NCBI RefSeq assembly: GCF_001407835.1
Contig: NZ_CYUO01000005.1
Location: 186,001 to 250,000 of the forward strand
Direction: 5' to 3'
Source of the DNA: Lagierella massiliensis
GTDB taxonomy: Bacteria; Bacillota; Clostridia; Tissierellales; Peptoniphilaceae
Length of the DNA: 64,000 bases
In this document: in pieces, positions 17,425 to 25,905 of the stretch
Numbering within the stretch: position 1 is the first letter of the stretch
Layout of the letters: every line of letters begins with the position of its first letter
Program-made: the position numbers and the translations under genes
The notes under the pieces: model-generated
What the model was told of the DNA's origin: nothing
The model's input: the letters and a program-made list of their open reading frames with translations, nothing else
Database searches by the model: none

Positions 17425-18780
17425 ATGAAAAAAAGACAAGGTTTTAGTTCATCCATAGGGATGGTAATGGCGACCGCCGGCTCGGCGGTTGGAGTTGGAA
17501 ATATTTGGAGATTTCCATATATACTTGGAGAATATGGAGGAGCGGCGTTTTTAATTGTATATCTTTTAATGGTAATGCTTATAGGAATTCCACTAATGGT
17601 CACTGAGATGGCAATAGGAAGAAGAGGTGGAGAGGACGCTTCAAAGAGTTTTAAAAAGATTGCTCCTAATACAAAATGGTATTTGTCAGGGCTTCTTGGA
17701 ATAGCGGCTGCATTTATAATACTTGGTTACTATAATGTTGTTGCAGGTTGGACATTAAAATATATTGTAAATGCAGCAACAGATGTATTTAATAGTTCGA
17801 TTACTCCAGACAAGACAACTGCATTATTTCAAAATTTTGTTTCAGCAGGTCTTGAACCTATAGTTTACACTTTTATATTTATGGGATTAACAATGTTTAT
17901 AGTTTATAATGGAATTGAAAAGGGAATAGAAAAGGCATCAAAGATATTACTTCCAATACTTGCAATTATTTTAGTTGTACTTGCTATAAGATCTTTAATG
18001 CTTCCTGGAGCATCAGAGGGATTAAAATTTCTTTTTAAACCAAATTTCAGTTCGTTTTTTGAAAAGAAAGATTCTATTCTCGTTGCAATGGGACATGCTT
18101 TTTATTCTTTGAGCTTAGGCATGGGTATTATTATAACTTTTGGTTCCTATACACCTAAAGAAGAAAATCTTGGTAAGGTAGCTATAAAGATTTCGGTAAT
18201 GGATACTATAATAGCAGTACTTGCAGGAGTTGTAATATTTCCAGCAGTATTTTCATTTGGACTTGAGCCATCTCAAGGGCCTGGACTTGTATTCATATCT
18301 CTTCCAAATGTATTTGGGGGAATGTATGGAGGAAGAATATTTGGAACACTTTTCTTTATATTGCTTTCCTTTGCAGCCCTTACATCAACAATTTCACTGC
18401 TTGAGGTTGTAGTATCTTATCTGATAGATAGTAAGGGTTTAAAGAGATCTTCAGCAACCCTTATATCAGGAGGATTAATATGTATAATCTGCGTATTTTC
18501 AAGTTTATCAATGGGAAGTCATTTGGAAAACTTTACAATATTTGGAAAAACTGTTTTTGATTTCCTTGACTATATAACAGCAAACATATTCCTTCTTGTA
18601 GCAGCCTTTATGGAAGTTTTATTCATAGGATGGTTTTATAAAAAGGGAGAATTTATGGAAGAGATTACTGAATTTGGTATAGACAAATCTAATCTAACAA
18701 ATTTTGTTTACTTTTCAGTAAGGTATGTAATTCCAGTGATGATTGTTGTACTATTTATTGTAAATAACGGGCTTATTTAA
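17425..18780 (+). CDS. Sodium-dependent transporter, NSS (SNF) family
   Basis: A 451-residue membrane symporter of the LeuT-like neurotransmitter:sodium family, which takes up amino acids or related compounds with Na+. The hallmark AGSAVGVGNIWRFPY (first helix, with the Na+ and substrate site) is at about residues 15-29. About eleven helices follow, and the C-terminus is short. The ATG at 17425 sits behind GGAGGAGAGGG; a TTG at 17410 would fall inside that ribosome site. It is monocistronic with its own promoter and terminator. The exact substrate is not readable. Confidence 0.93.
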   Translation: MKKRQGFSSSIGMVMATAGSAVGVGNIWRFPYILGEYGGAAFLIVYLLMVMLIGIPLMVTEMAIGRRGGEDASKSFKKIAPNTKWYLSGLLGIAAAFIILGYYNVVAGWTLKYIVNAATDVFNSSITPDKTTALFQNFVSAGLEPIVYTFIFMGLTMFIVYNGIEKGIEKASKILLPILAIILVVLAIRSLMLPGASEGLKFLFKPNFSSFFEKKDSILVAMGHAFYSLSLGMGIIITFGSYTPKEENLGKVAIKISVMDTIIAVLAGVVIFPAVFSFGLEPSQGPGLVFISLPNVFGGMYGGRIFGTLFFILLSFAALTSTISLLEVVVSYLIDSKGLKRSSATLISGGLICIICVFSSLSMGSHLENFTIFGKTVFDFLDYITANIFLLVAAFMEVLFIGWFYKKGEFMEEITEFGIDKSNLTNFVYFSVRYVIPVMIVVLFIVNNGLI

Positions 18781-18786
18781 GTAATA

Positions 18787-18819
18787 AAAAAACTCGAAGA
18801 CTTGTGCTTCGAGTTTTTT
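18787..18819. terminator. Bidirectional terminator
   Basis: AAAAAACTCGAAG (18787-18799) and CTTCGAGTTTTTT (18807-18819) form a perfect 13-bp stem between convergent transporter genes. Confidence 0.88.
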
Positions 18820-19681
18820 ATCGTCTTCTTTGATTTGACTTTGCATATTGCAAATAGGAAGAAGTAAAAATTATTACAATTCCAATTAACGAAAATATAT
18901 TTATAATCTCTTTGAAAAATATAAAGCCAAGTAGGGAGGTAAACACAACTGTAAAGTAGTTAAAGATGCTAACTTCAGATGCCTGTCCGACTCTATAGGA
19001 TAGAGTTATAAATATTTGTCCAAGACCTGCGAACACTCCTATTCCGATTAATAGTATGAACTCCTTAGTAGTTGGCATAACGAAAGAATTTGCCATTAGA
19101 GGAATTGATACTAAAAAAGAGAACAGGGAAAAATAAAATATAATTGTATTTGGCTTTTCAAGTTTGTTTAAGTGAGCAAGAACTGTATATGCTCCACCTG
19201 CAAATGCTGCAGAGAGAAGACCTATTACTGCAGGAGCAAAGTCCATATCAAAGGAAGGCCTTACGACAAAAAGTGTTCCAATAAAACAAAGAATTAAATT
19301 TAAGAGCATTCCCTTCGTCATCTTTTCTTTTAAAAATAATACGGCAAAAATAGTTACAAATATTGGTGATGATTTTTGTAGTATTGTCGCATCTGCAGAA
19401 TCCAAATGATTTATTGCATAGAAATATGTTACCATTCCCAAATATCCTAAAGCGGAACGTGCTATCAATTTAAATTGATTTTCTTTTTTTCCAAGTAGCG
19501 GGTCACCGTTTTTTATACATAGGAATCCACATAAAAAAAGTGTCACTAAATTTCTGAAAAAAACTTGTTCAAATAGAGGAATGTTTCCACCTGTGAATTT
19601 TACAAAAATTTGCATCAGGGCAAACCATACACAGGATAATATCATGTATATTATTCCCTTTCTTCTATTTTCTATTTCCAA
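18818..19681 (-). CDS. EamA/DMT-family transporter
   Basis: A 287-residue membrane protein with ten predicted helices in two EamA repeats (about 8-135 and 145-280). The first repeat ends with the typical SPIFVTIFAVLFLKEKM and the second with FTVVFTSLLGFIFFKEII. Family members export or import metabolites such as amino acids; the substrate is unknown. The last codons run into the shared terminator. It starts 5 bases after the DUF1294 stop codon, forming a two-gene operon. Confidence 0.88.
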   Translation of the reverse strand: MEIENRRKGIIYMILSCVWFALMQIFVKFTGGNIPLFEQVFFRNLVTLFLCGFLCIKNGDPLLGKKENQFKLIARSALGYLGMVTYFYAINHLDSADATILQKSSPIFVTIFAVLFLKEKMTKGMLLNLILCFIGTLFVVRPSFDMDFAPAVIGLLSAAFAGGAYTVLAHLNKLEKPNTIIFYFSLFSFLVSIPLMANSFVMPTTKEFILLIGIGVFAGLGQIFITLSYRVGQASEVSIFNYFTVVFTSLLGFIFFKEIINIFSLIGIVIIFTSSYLQYAKSNQRRR

Positions 19682-19686
19682 ATTTA

Positions 19687-19956
19687 TTACCTCCTGTCAA
19701 TGAAATAAAATAGTGCTGCATAAATTAAAATTGAAAATATGATTACAGCTTTAAAATAAAGTTTCTTTGTTTTATGATGAAAGTGTTTCATTCCAAAGGC
19801 ACTTCCTACAAAACCTCCTAATAGGGATAGCGAAAGTAGGTAGGCTTCGCTAAGTCTATATTTGTCTTTTACTGCACGCCTCTTGTCTATACCATATGAT
19901 AGATAGGCTATTATATTGATTATAATTAAGTAAGCATAAATAAATTTGTTAGTCAT
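19687..19956 (-). CDS. DUF1294 small membrane protein
   Basis: An 89-residue protein with two to three membrane helices and the family core YGIDKRRAV, LLGGFVGSAFGMKHFHHKTKK. Function is unknown. It is the first gene of the operon with the EamA transporter; AAGGAG lies just ahead of the ATG on the minus strand. Confidence 0.88.
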   Translation of the reverse strand: MTNKFIYAYLIIINIIAYLSYGIDKRRAVKDKYRLSEAYLLSLSLLGGFVGSAFGMKHFHHKTKKLYFKAVIIFSILIYAALFYFIDRR

Positions 19957-20023
19957 AAATTTCTCCTTAGTACCATTAAGTGTTATTATAGCAGATAGGT
20001 AAGTATATGCAATGAGGTGAGTT

Positions 20024-20578
20024 ATGGAGAGTAAAGTTTGTCCATGGGCTTTAAAGTCTAAAGAGCTTAGAAAATATCATGATGAAGAGTGGGGAAAGAT
20101 TTCGAAAGATGACAACTATCTTTTTGAAATGCTCATATTGGAATCTGCTCAAGCTGGACTTAACTGGGATACAATTTTGAAAAAGAGGGATGGATACAGG
20201 AGATTATATAAAGGATTTAATCCTTTGAAAGTGGCGGAATTTGATGAAATAGAGTACAATAGATTGGTTAACGACAAAGCCATAATTAGGAATAAAAGAA
20301 AGATTTTATCCTCAATAGAAAATGCTAAAGCCTTTTTAAAAGTACAGGAAGAGTTTGGAAGCTTTTATAATTATATTTGGAAATTTACAGATGGAAAGCA
20401 GATTGTAAATGATTTCGAAAGGCAGGAGGATATGCCTTCTGAGAGTAAGCTTTCAAAGCAGATTTCAAAGGACATGAAGAGTAGAGGATTTTCATTTGTT
20501 GGCCCTACAATAATATATTCCTACTTACAGGCGATAGGTGTTATAAATGATCATATTAAAGGATGTGTTTCAAAATGA
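20024..20578 (+). CDS. tag: DNA-3-methyladenine glycosylase I
   Basis: A 184-residue base-excision enzyme that removes 3-methyladenine from alkylated DNA. The zinc-binding residues seen in Tag proteins are present: Cys and His near the N-terminus (VCPWAL, KYHDEEWG) and His/Cys near the C-terminus (VINDHIKGC). ESAQAGLNWDTIL contains the catalytic Glu, and SFVGPTIIYSYLQAIG is the characteristic C-terminal helix. It heads a tightly packed operon: its TGA overlaps the ATG of the GDPD gene. Confidence 0.95.
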   Translation: MESKVCPWALKSKELRKYHDEEWGKISKDDNYLFEMLILESAQAGLNWDTILKKRDGYRRLYKGFNPLKVAEFDEIEYNRLVNDKAIIRNKRKILSSIENAKAFLKVQEEFGSFYNYIWKFTDGKQIVNDFERQEDMPSESKLSKQISKDMKSRGFSFVGPTIIYSYLQAIGVINDHIKGCVSK

Positions 20579-21336
20579 GTTTGGTTTTTGCTCATAGAGG
20601 AAGTCGTGGAAACGCTCCAGAGAATACCCTTGCTTCCTTTGCTGAAGCCGTAAGAGTTGGCAGTGACGGTATAGAACTTGATGTAAGGCAGACTTTGGAT
20701 AAAGAAATTGTGGTTATTCACGATGCAACAATTGATAGAACTACTACAGGAGAAGGTTTTGTAGACAAACTTACCCTACAAGAGATTCAAAGCTTTGATG
20801 CGGGAGTATATTTTTCTGATAAATTTAAAGGAGAAGTCGTACCAACATTAAATCAGGTTATTATGCTTCTTAATAAATTAAATTTCGCAGGAGTTCTAAA
20901 TATCGAGATTAAAACCGAAAAGTTTTTCCATAGAGGTCTTGAAGAAAGAGTTGCGAAGATAGTAAATGAAAGAGATTTGCCATTTAAAATAATCTATTCA
21001 TCATTTAATAAAAAAAGTCTAAAATTGATTAAAAAGTACGACCAAAGCAATAGGAGATATCTTTTGTTAAAAGATATACCTAAAAACAAAAAGATGATTT
21101 TAAAAGCACAGAGAAATAGATTATATAGTGGCATTCATTCAAGTCTTGGAAAGAGTATAAGAGATTTAAAATTTTTACAGAATTTACAGAAGACAACAAG
21201 ACTTTGGACGATTAACAAGGAAAAAGATATGATATATTGCTTTAAACAAAATCTTGATATTATTACTGACTATCCAGAAAGTGCTATAAAACTGAGAAGA
21301 GAATTGAATGAAAAAGGAGAATTAAATATTATATGA
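20575..21336 (+). CDS. Glycerophosphodiester phosphodiesterase
   Basis: A 253-residue cytoplasmic enzyme hydrolysing glycerophosphodiesters to glycerol-3-phosphate and an alcohol. The GDPD signature is complete: AHRGSRGNAPENTLASF (catalytic His, about residues 6-22), DGIELDVRQTLD and VVIHDATIDRTT (second His), then LNIEIKTE. No signal peptide, so it resembles UgpQ rather than periplasmic GlpQ. The ATG overlaps the tag stop codon (ATGA), and the gene end overlaps the helicase start by 4 bases. Confidence 0.93.
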   Translation: MSLVFAHRGSRGNAPENTLASFAEAVRVGSDGIELDVRQTLDKEIVVIHDATIDRTTTGEGFVDKLTLQEIQSFDAGVYFSDKFKGEVVPTLNQVIMLLNKLNFAGVLNIEIKTEKFFHRGLEERVAKIVNERDLPFKIIYSSFNKKSLKLIKKYDQSNRRYLLLKDIPKNKKMILKAQRNRLYSGIHSSLGKSIRDLKFLQNLQKTTRLWTINKEKDMIYCFKQNLDIITDYPESAIKLRRELNEKGELNII

Positions 21337-23000
21337 TGGAATTAAATGATATGAAACTGTCACAAGAGATAATGAAGGCGGTTTCTGATATGGGTTTTGA
21401 GGAGTTTACCCCAATACAAAAAAATTCTATACCACTGCTATTAGAAGGTCGGGATGTTATAGGACAGGCACAAACAGGTACAGGAAAGACGGCGGCATTT
21501 GGGATACCAATTATTGAAAAGGTAAATTCTAAGTCAAGTAAAGTTCAAGCCCTTGTACTTTGTCCCACTCGTGAATTATGCATACAGGTTTCTGAGGAGA
21601 TATCAAATCTTTCAAAATATATGAAAAATATAAGGGTTATGCCAATTTATGGTGGCCAACCAATAGAACGTCAACTTCGTGGTCTTAAACAGGGAGTTCA
21701 AATAGTTATAGGTACACCAGGTCGTGTTATGGATCATATGAGAAGAGGGTCACTAAAACTTGATAATTTAAATTTCTTTGTCCTTGATGAAGCAGACGAG
21801 ATGTTTGATATGGGATTTAGACAAGATATAGAATTAATTCTACAAGATGTGCCAGAAGAGAGACAATCTCTGTTTTTCTCTGCTACAATGGCAAAGGAAA
21901 TAATGGATTTTGCTAAAAAGTATCAATATAATCCTGAAGTTGTAAAGGTTGTAAATAAGGAACTCACCGTTCCTAAGGTAAAGCAGGTCTATGTGGAACT
22001 TAGAAATGATATTAAAACTGAGATTCTTTCAAGGATTTTAGATATTAAAAATCCAAGACTTACAGTTGTTTTTTGTAACACCAAGAAAAAAGTTGACGAA
22101 CTTACTTCAGAACTTCAATCGAGAGGTTACTTTGCAGACGGCCTTCATGGTGATTTAAAACAAAATCAAAGAGACACTGTAATGGATAAATTTAGAAATA
22201 ACACCATCGATATCTTGGTTGCAACAGACGTTGCTGCAAGGGGAATTGATGTAGATGATGTGGATATGGTAGTAAATTACGATATGCCACAGGACAATGA
22301 ATACTATGTTCACAGAATTGGAAGAACTGCAAGAGCTGGACGTACAGGCACTGCAGTGTCCTTTGTAACTTCAAGAGAATATGGAAATTTAAAGCAAATT
22401 GAAAAGTATACAAAAACCAAGATAGAAAAGATATCCATACCAACCATTAAAGATATGGAAAAAAATAGAACTTCCATTCTTTTGAATAAAATCAGAACTA
22501 TACTTGATGATAATAATTTTGAAAAAGAGATGAAATTTCTATCCTTACTTGAAGAGGAAGACTATTCTACTAAGCATATTGCAGCTGCAATTTTAAAGAT
22601 GTTTTTGAATGAGCAAAAGTCATCGAAATATAAAGAGATAGATTCCGTTGATAACAATAAGAGAGCAAGATTTGGAAATAAGAGGGACAGAAATAAAAAT
22701 ACTGGAAGAGACAGAAACAATAGACAAAGGGACAAGAGAACTCAAAGAAGTGGTGGACCAAATAGCACGAGAGTTTTCATAAGCGCTGGAAAGAAAACAG
22801 GAGTTTCACAAAAACATATACTTGCAGCACTATGTAACGAAGGAAAAATTCGTGGAAAAGATGTTGGACAAATAGATATTTTTGATGACTTTTCCTTTGC
22901 AAATATAGATTCAAAAGTTGCGACAAAAGCAGTTAAAAATTTAAATAATAAGCATATAAAGGGTAAGAGAGTTTCAGTTGAAATAGCAAAAGAAAAATAG
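21333..23000 (+). CDS. DEAD-box RNA helicase with RNA-binding C-terminus
   Basis: A 555-residue helicase of the DeaD/CshA/DbpA group, remodelling structured RNA in ribosome assembly or mRNA decay. Motifs in order: Q motif GFEEFTPIQ, I AQTGTGKTAAFG, Ia PTRELC, Ib TPGR, II DEAD in FVLDEADEMFD, III SAT, V ATDVAARGID, VI HRIGRTARAG. A long arginine/asparagine-rich linker (about 430-475) leads to an RRM-like DbpA RNA-binding domain (about 476-555). Two successive ATG codons (21333, 21336) are possible starts. It overlaps the gene before it and is 9 bases from rsuA. Confidence 0.94.
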   Translation: MMELNDMKLSQEIMKAVSDMGFEEFTPIQKNSIPLLLEGRDVIGQAQTGTGKTAAFGIPIIEKVNSKSSKVQALVLCPTRELCIQVSEEISNLSKYMKNIRVMPIYGGQPIERQLRGLKQGVQIVIGTPGRVMDHMRRGSLKLDNLNFFVLDEADEMFDMGFRQDIELILQDVPEERQSLFFSATMAKEIMDFAKKYQYNPEVVKVVNKELTVPKVKQVYVELRNDIKTEILSRILDIKNPRLTVVFCNTKKKVDELTSELQSRGYFADGLHGDLKQNQRDTVMDKFRNNTIDILVATDVAARGIDVDDVDMVVNYDMPQDNEYYVHRIGRTARAGRTGTAVSFVTSREYGNLKQIEKYTKTKIEKISIPTIKDMEKNRTSILLNKIRTILDDNNFEKEMKFLSLLEEEDYSTKHIAAAILKMFLNEQKSSKYKEIDSVDNNKRARFGNKRDRNKNTGRDRNNRQRDKRTQRSGGPNSTRVFISAGKKTGVSQKHILAALCNEGKIRGKDVGQIDIFDDFSFANIDSKVATKAVKNLNNKHIKGKRVSVEIAKEK

Positions 23001-23009
23001 TGGTGAGAC

Positions 23010-23711
23010 ATGAAGATTAGAGTCGACAAACTTATAGCAAATATGGGTTTTGCTACAAGATCAGAAATAAAAAAAGCATCTAAAAAGGGAGCTGTTTTAG
23101 TAAATGACGAAGTTGAAAAAAATTCTGGAAGAATTGTAGACACTGATACAGACAGGGTTTCATACTTTGGAGAGCTGATAGAATATAGAGAATTTATCTA
23201 CCTACTCATGAATAAACCAAAAGGTGTAATTTCTGCCACAGAAGATTTTTTTGATAAGACGGTTATAGACTTATTACTTGAGGAACACGCTATATTTAAT
23301 CCCTTTCCAGTTGGAAGACTGGATAAAGATACAACTGGACTTTTGTTAATAACAAACGACGGAGAATTAAATCACAGGTTGACATCTCCTAAAAAAGAAG
23401 TGCCTAAGACTTACAAAGTAAGTTTAGCTCATGATATAGAAGAAGAAAATTATAATTTAACCTTTGAAAAGGGAATTAAATTGATGCCAGAAAATATTAT
23501 AACTAAGCCAGCCACCATGGAAGTTATAGATAGTAGACATTGCTACCTTACTATAAAAGAAGGAAAGTACCATCAAGTAAAGAGGATGTTTGAAAAAGTA
23601 GGAAACAAAGTTATGGAACTCGAAAGGGTAAGTTTTGGAAATTTAAAACTTCCAGATGATTTGAGTCAGGGCGAATATATTGAAATAAGAAAAGAAGATA
23701 TTGTAAATTGA
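23010..23711 (+). CDS. rsuA: 16S rRNA pseudouridine synthase, RsuA family
   Basis: A 233-residue enzyme with an N-terminal S4 RNA-binding domain (about 2-50) and the RsuA/RluB/E/F catalytic core. FPVGRLDKDTTGLLLITNDGEL contains the catalytic Asp, and KYHQVKRMFEKVG is the conserved late motif. It would isomerise a specific uridine (U516 in E. coli 16S rRNA). It is the last gene of the tag-GDPD-helicase operon, and a strong terminator follows. Confidence 0.92.
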   Translation: MKIRVDKLIANMGFATRSEIKKASKKGAVLVNDEVEKNSGRIVDTDTDRVSYFGELIEYREFIYLLMNKPKGVISATEDFFDKTVIDLLLEEHAIFNPFPVGRLDKDTTGLLLITNDGELNHRLTSPKKEVPKTYKVSLAHDIEEENYNLTFEKGIKLMPENIITKPATMEVIDSRHCYLTIKEGKYHQVKRMFEKVGNKVMELERVSFGNLKLPDDLSQGEYIEIRKEDIVN

Positions 23712-23714
23712 TAA

Positions 23715-23740
23715 AGAGAGCGAAGACGCTCTCTTTTTTT
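23715..23740 (+). terminator. Terminator of the tag-rsuA operon
   Basis: AGAGAGCG (23715-23722), AAGA loop, CGCTCTCT (23727-23734), then a T run. Confidence 0.9.
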
Positions 23741-23797
23741 GCACGTTGTCAACACAATTTTGATTTAAAATACAAATCCATTTGCACATGCTTTTGG

Positions 23798-23803
23798 TAT
23801 AAT
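23798..23803 (+). promoter_or_regulatory. Extended -10 promoter of hemZ
   Basis: TGGTATAAT supplies an extended -10; no good -35 hexamer is present. Confidence 0.5.
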
Positions 23804-23821
23804 TAAGAAAAGGCGGTAAGT

Positions 23822-25276
23822 ATGAAAATAAAATTAAATAACGAAAAATATAGACTTGAAATATACGAAACCCTTAGTATCTTTATGGCAACGGAAGATA
23901 TAGAGATAACATTTGATGATACAGATAAAGGAATTGTTGTAGATACAAAAGGGGACATTTCAGTATCATATATAGAAGATGGGAAAATAAAATATAGTTT
24001 AGTCAAGAGCGATGAAGAGATAAACTTAGATAAGTATTTTACTTATAAAATGGCTGTAAAGTATACTATTATAGAATTTTTCAAAAAATTTTTTCATAAG
24101 GAGGCACCTTGGGGTGTTTTAACAGGCATAAGACCTGTTAAAGTTGTAAGAAATCTTATGGAAGAAAAAAGTGAAATAGAAACCATGGAATATTTAGAAA
24201 AAAGTTTACTAATTAATGAAGAGAACGCAAGGCTGTTGATGGATGTCTCTAAGATTCAAGAGGATATAATAAGCCATATAAAAAAAGATTCCTATAGTGT
24301 CTATGTGAATATTCCATTTTGTACAGGTAGATGTTCCTATTGTTCCTATTCTACGCTGATTCTTGAAAAGAACGGAGATAAGGTAAAGCCATATATAGAA
24401 GCTTTAATAAAGGAAATGAAAATTTTAAAAAAGTCTTTCGGTGATAATCCTTCTACTATATATATTGGAGGCGGAACTCCAACTTCATTAAAAGCTGAAG
24501 ATTTAAGTAAACTTTTAACCGAAATGGGAAAAATTTTTGACCTTGAGTCCTTAGAGGAATTTACAGTTGAAGCGGGAAGAGAGGATTCCCTAACTAAAGA
24601 AAAATTAAAGATTTTAAAAGACAGTCATGTTAAAAGACTGTCCCTTAATCCTCAAAGCTTTAAAGAAGAAACTTTGGAAAAAATTGGAAGAAAGCAAGAC
24701 AATAATAATTTAGTAAAGATGTATTATCTTGCAAGAGAAATGGATTTTTCGTGTATCAATATGGATTTAATCATTGGACTACCTGATGAAAACTTAAATG
24801 ATTTCAATAATACTTTGGGTGTAATAAAAAAATTAAATCCAGACAATTTAACTGTTCATACCTTGGCGATTAAAAAGGGGTCAAAGATTATGCAGGAAAA
24901 ATCTATGAAAAAAGATTACTCTGAAGCGGAGAAGATGATGTGCCGTGCTTTGGAATTTTCAAAAGGGGAAGGATATTTTCCGTATTATCTATATAGACAA
25001 AAGAGGATTTTAGGTAATCTTGAAAATATAGGTTTTGCAAAAACTAATAAAATATGTAAATACAACATCTATATGATGGAAGAAGTACAAAATGTACTTG
25101 GTGTTGGAATGGGCTCATCTTCTAAATTTTTAAAGGAGAATGGACTTATAGAGAATCATAGAAACTATTTGAATATGCGAGATTATTTAAATAAACTTGA
25201 TGAAATTATAGTAGAAAAGGAGAAGTTAATTGAAAAAGGAAGCAGAAGTAAAAAAGATAATAAAATATCCGATTGA
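23822..25276 (+). CDS. hemZ: Radical SAM coproporphyrinogen oxidase-like protein HemZ
   Basis: A 484-residue protein matching HemZ. It has an N-terminal domain with WGVLTGIRPVK (about 98-108), a radical SAM core with the cluster motif FCTGRCSYCSY (three Cys, about 166-176), IGGGTPTS for SAM binding, and a HemN-like C-terminus. HemZ is annotated as oxygen-independent coproporphyrinogen dehydrogenase, though many HemN-like proteins act on haem differently. No other haem-biosynthesis gene is in the window, so a true biosynthetic role is uncertain. It overlaps the next gene by 47 bases. Confidence 0.88.
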   Translation: MKIKLNNEKYRLEIYETLSIFMATEDIEITFDDTDKGIVVDTKGDISVSYIEDGKIKYSLVKSDEEINLDKYFTYKMAVKYTIIEFFKKFFHKEAPWGVLTGIRPVKVVRNLMEEKSEIETMEYLEKSLLINEENARLLMDVSKIQEDIISHIKKDSYSVYVNIPFCTGRCSYCSYSTLILEKNGDKVKPYIEALIKEMKILKKSFGDNPSTIYIGGGTPTSLKAEDLSKLLTEMGKIFDLESLEEFTVEAGREDSLTKEKLKILKDSHVKRLSLNPQSFKEETLEKIGRKQDNNNLVKMYYLAREMDFSCINMDLIIGLPDENLNDFNNTLGVIKKLNPDNLTVHTLAIKKGSKIMQEKSMKKDYSEAEKMMCRALEFSKGEGYFPYYLYRQKRILGNLENIGFAKTNKICKYNIYMMEEVQNVLGVGMGSSSKFLKENGLIENHRNYLNMRDYLNKLDEIIVEKEKLIEKGSRSKKDNKISD

Positions 25277-25655
25277 GCAAGTGTATGATATTTTTACGAA
25301 TAGAGAGGACTACTCTTGGAGAAACGAAATTTCCGATTTCAAAAAGACTGGTGAAAATAGCTTTGAAGAGACTAATCACAATGATTTAACAACAAGTTAT
25401 AAAGTAATTGAGAAGAGACCTTTAGAGTATTTTAAAATCGAAATGGACAATAAAATAATTGATGGATTTTTTGATATAAAGTTTAGAAAAATAGATGATA
25501 ACTCTACAGAAGTTACACTTCATCAAGTTAACAACTATAAAAACTTTTTTTCATATATTGCTAATTCTATTTTCTTAAAACTTGATAAAGTGCTAAATCT
25601 CTACATTTATCAGGTAGAAAGAGAGTTAAAACAAAGAAATATTACAGAAATGTAA
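25230..25655 (+). CDS. SRPBCC-fold (polyketide cyclase-like) protein
   Basis: A 141-residue protein with a likely START/SRPBCC fold: an early YPIEQVYDIFTNREDYSWRN, a run of beta strands, and a long C-terminal helix. Such proteins bind small hydrophobic ligands; the ligand is unknown. The TTG start is supported by AAAGGAGAA (25216-25224), 7 bases ahead, and no ATG lies near. It overlaps the end of hemZ by 47 bases in another frame, suggesting coupled translation. Confidence 0.72.
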   Translation: MKKEAEVKKIIKYPIEQVYDIFTNREDYSWRNEISDFKKTGENSFEETNHNDLTTSYKVIEKRPLEYFKIEMDNKIIDGFFDIKFRKIDDNSTEVTLHQVNNYKNFFSYIANSIFLKLDKVLNLYIYQVERELKQRNITEM

Positions 25656-25740
25656 TAAAAGTCTTAATAATTTTGTAATAAATTTGTAACCCTTTTGTAA
25701 CCTTTAAAAAATCAACAAAAAGGTTACAAAAAGTGTTACG
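25651..25740. promoter_or_regulatory. Cluster of WalR-like boxes
   Basis: TGTAAT (25674), TGTAAC (25685) and TGTAAC (25696) are direct repeats at 11-base spacing, matching the WalR (YycF) consensus TGTWAH-N5-TGTWAH twice over; another TGTAAT is at 25651. On the opposite strand GTTACA (25723) and GTTACG (25735) follow with spacing 12. TTTTGTAACCTTT and AAAGGTTACAAAA (25693-25731) also form an inverted repeat. Confidence 0.55.
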
Positions 25741-25818
25741 TTTTAGTAATAATTATGTGAAAATCATAGGGAAAACAGCTAAAAATGCTAATATTTCACC
25801 TTTCTTTGATGCTTTTTA

Positions 25819-25847
25819 TTGACACTAAAATCTCCTTGGGCTAAAAT
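25819..25847 (+). promoter_or_regulatory. Promoter of the 3D-domain cell-wall protein
   Basis: TTGACA (25819-25824), a 17-base spacer and TAAAAT (25842-25847): a near-consensus sigma-A promoter. Confidence 0.75.
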
Positions 25848-25866
25848 ATCCACGTAATGAAAAAAG

Positions 25867-25883
25867 GTTACAAAAAAGTTACA
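25867..25883 (-). promoter_or_regulatory. WalR-like box downstream of the start point
   Basis: GTTACA-N5-GTTACA, the reverse complement of a WalR box, lies between the predicted transcription start (~25854) and the ribosome site. This position would suit repression. Confidence 0.5.
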
Positions 25884-25905
25884 AGATATTTAAGGAGTGT
25901 TTTAT

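Noticed and set aside
25656-25905. c-di-AMP (ydaO/yuaA) riboswitch, sometimes found before wall hydrolase genes
   Set aside because: The conserved core sequences were not found; the TGTAAC repeats explain the region better.
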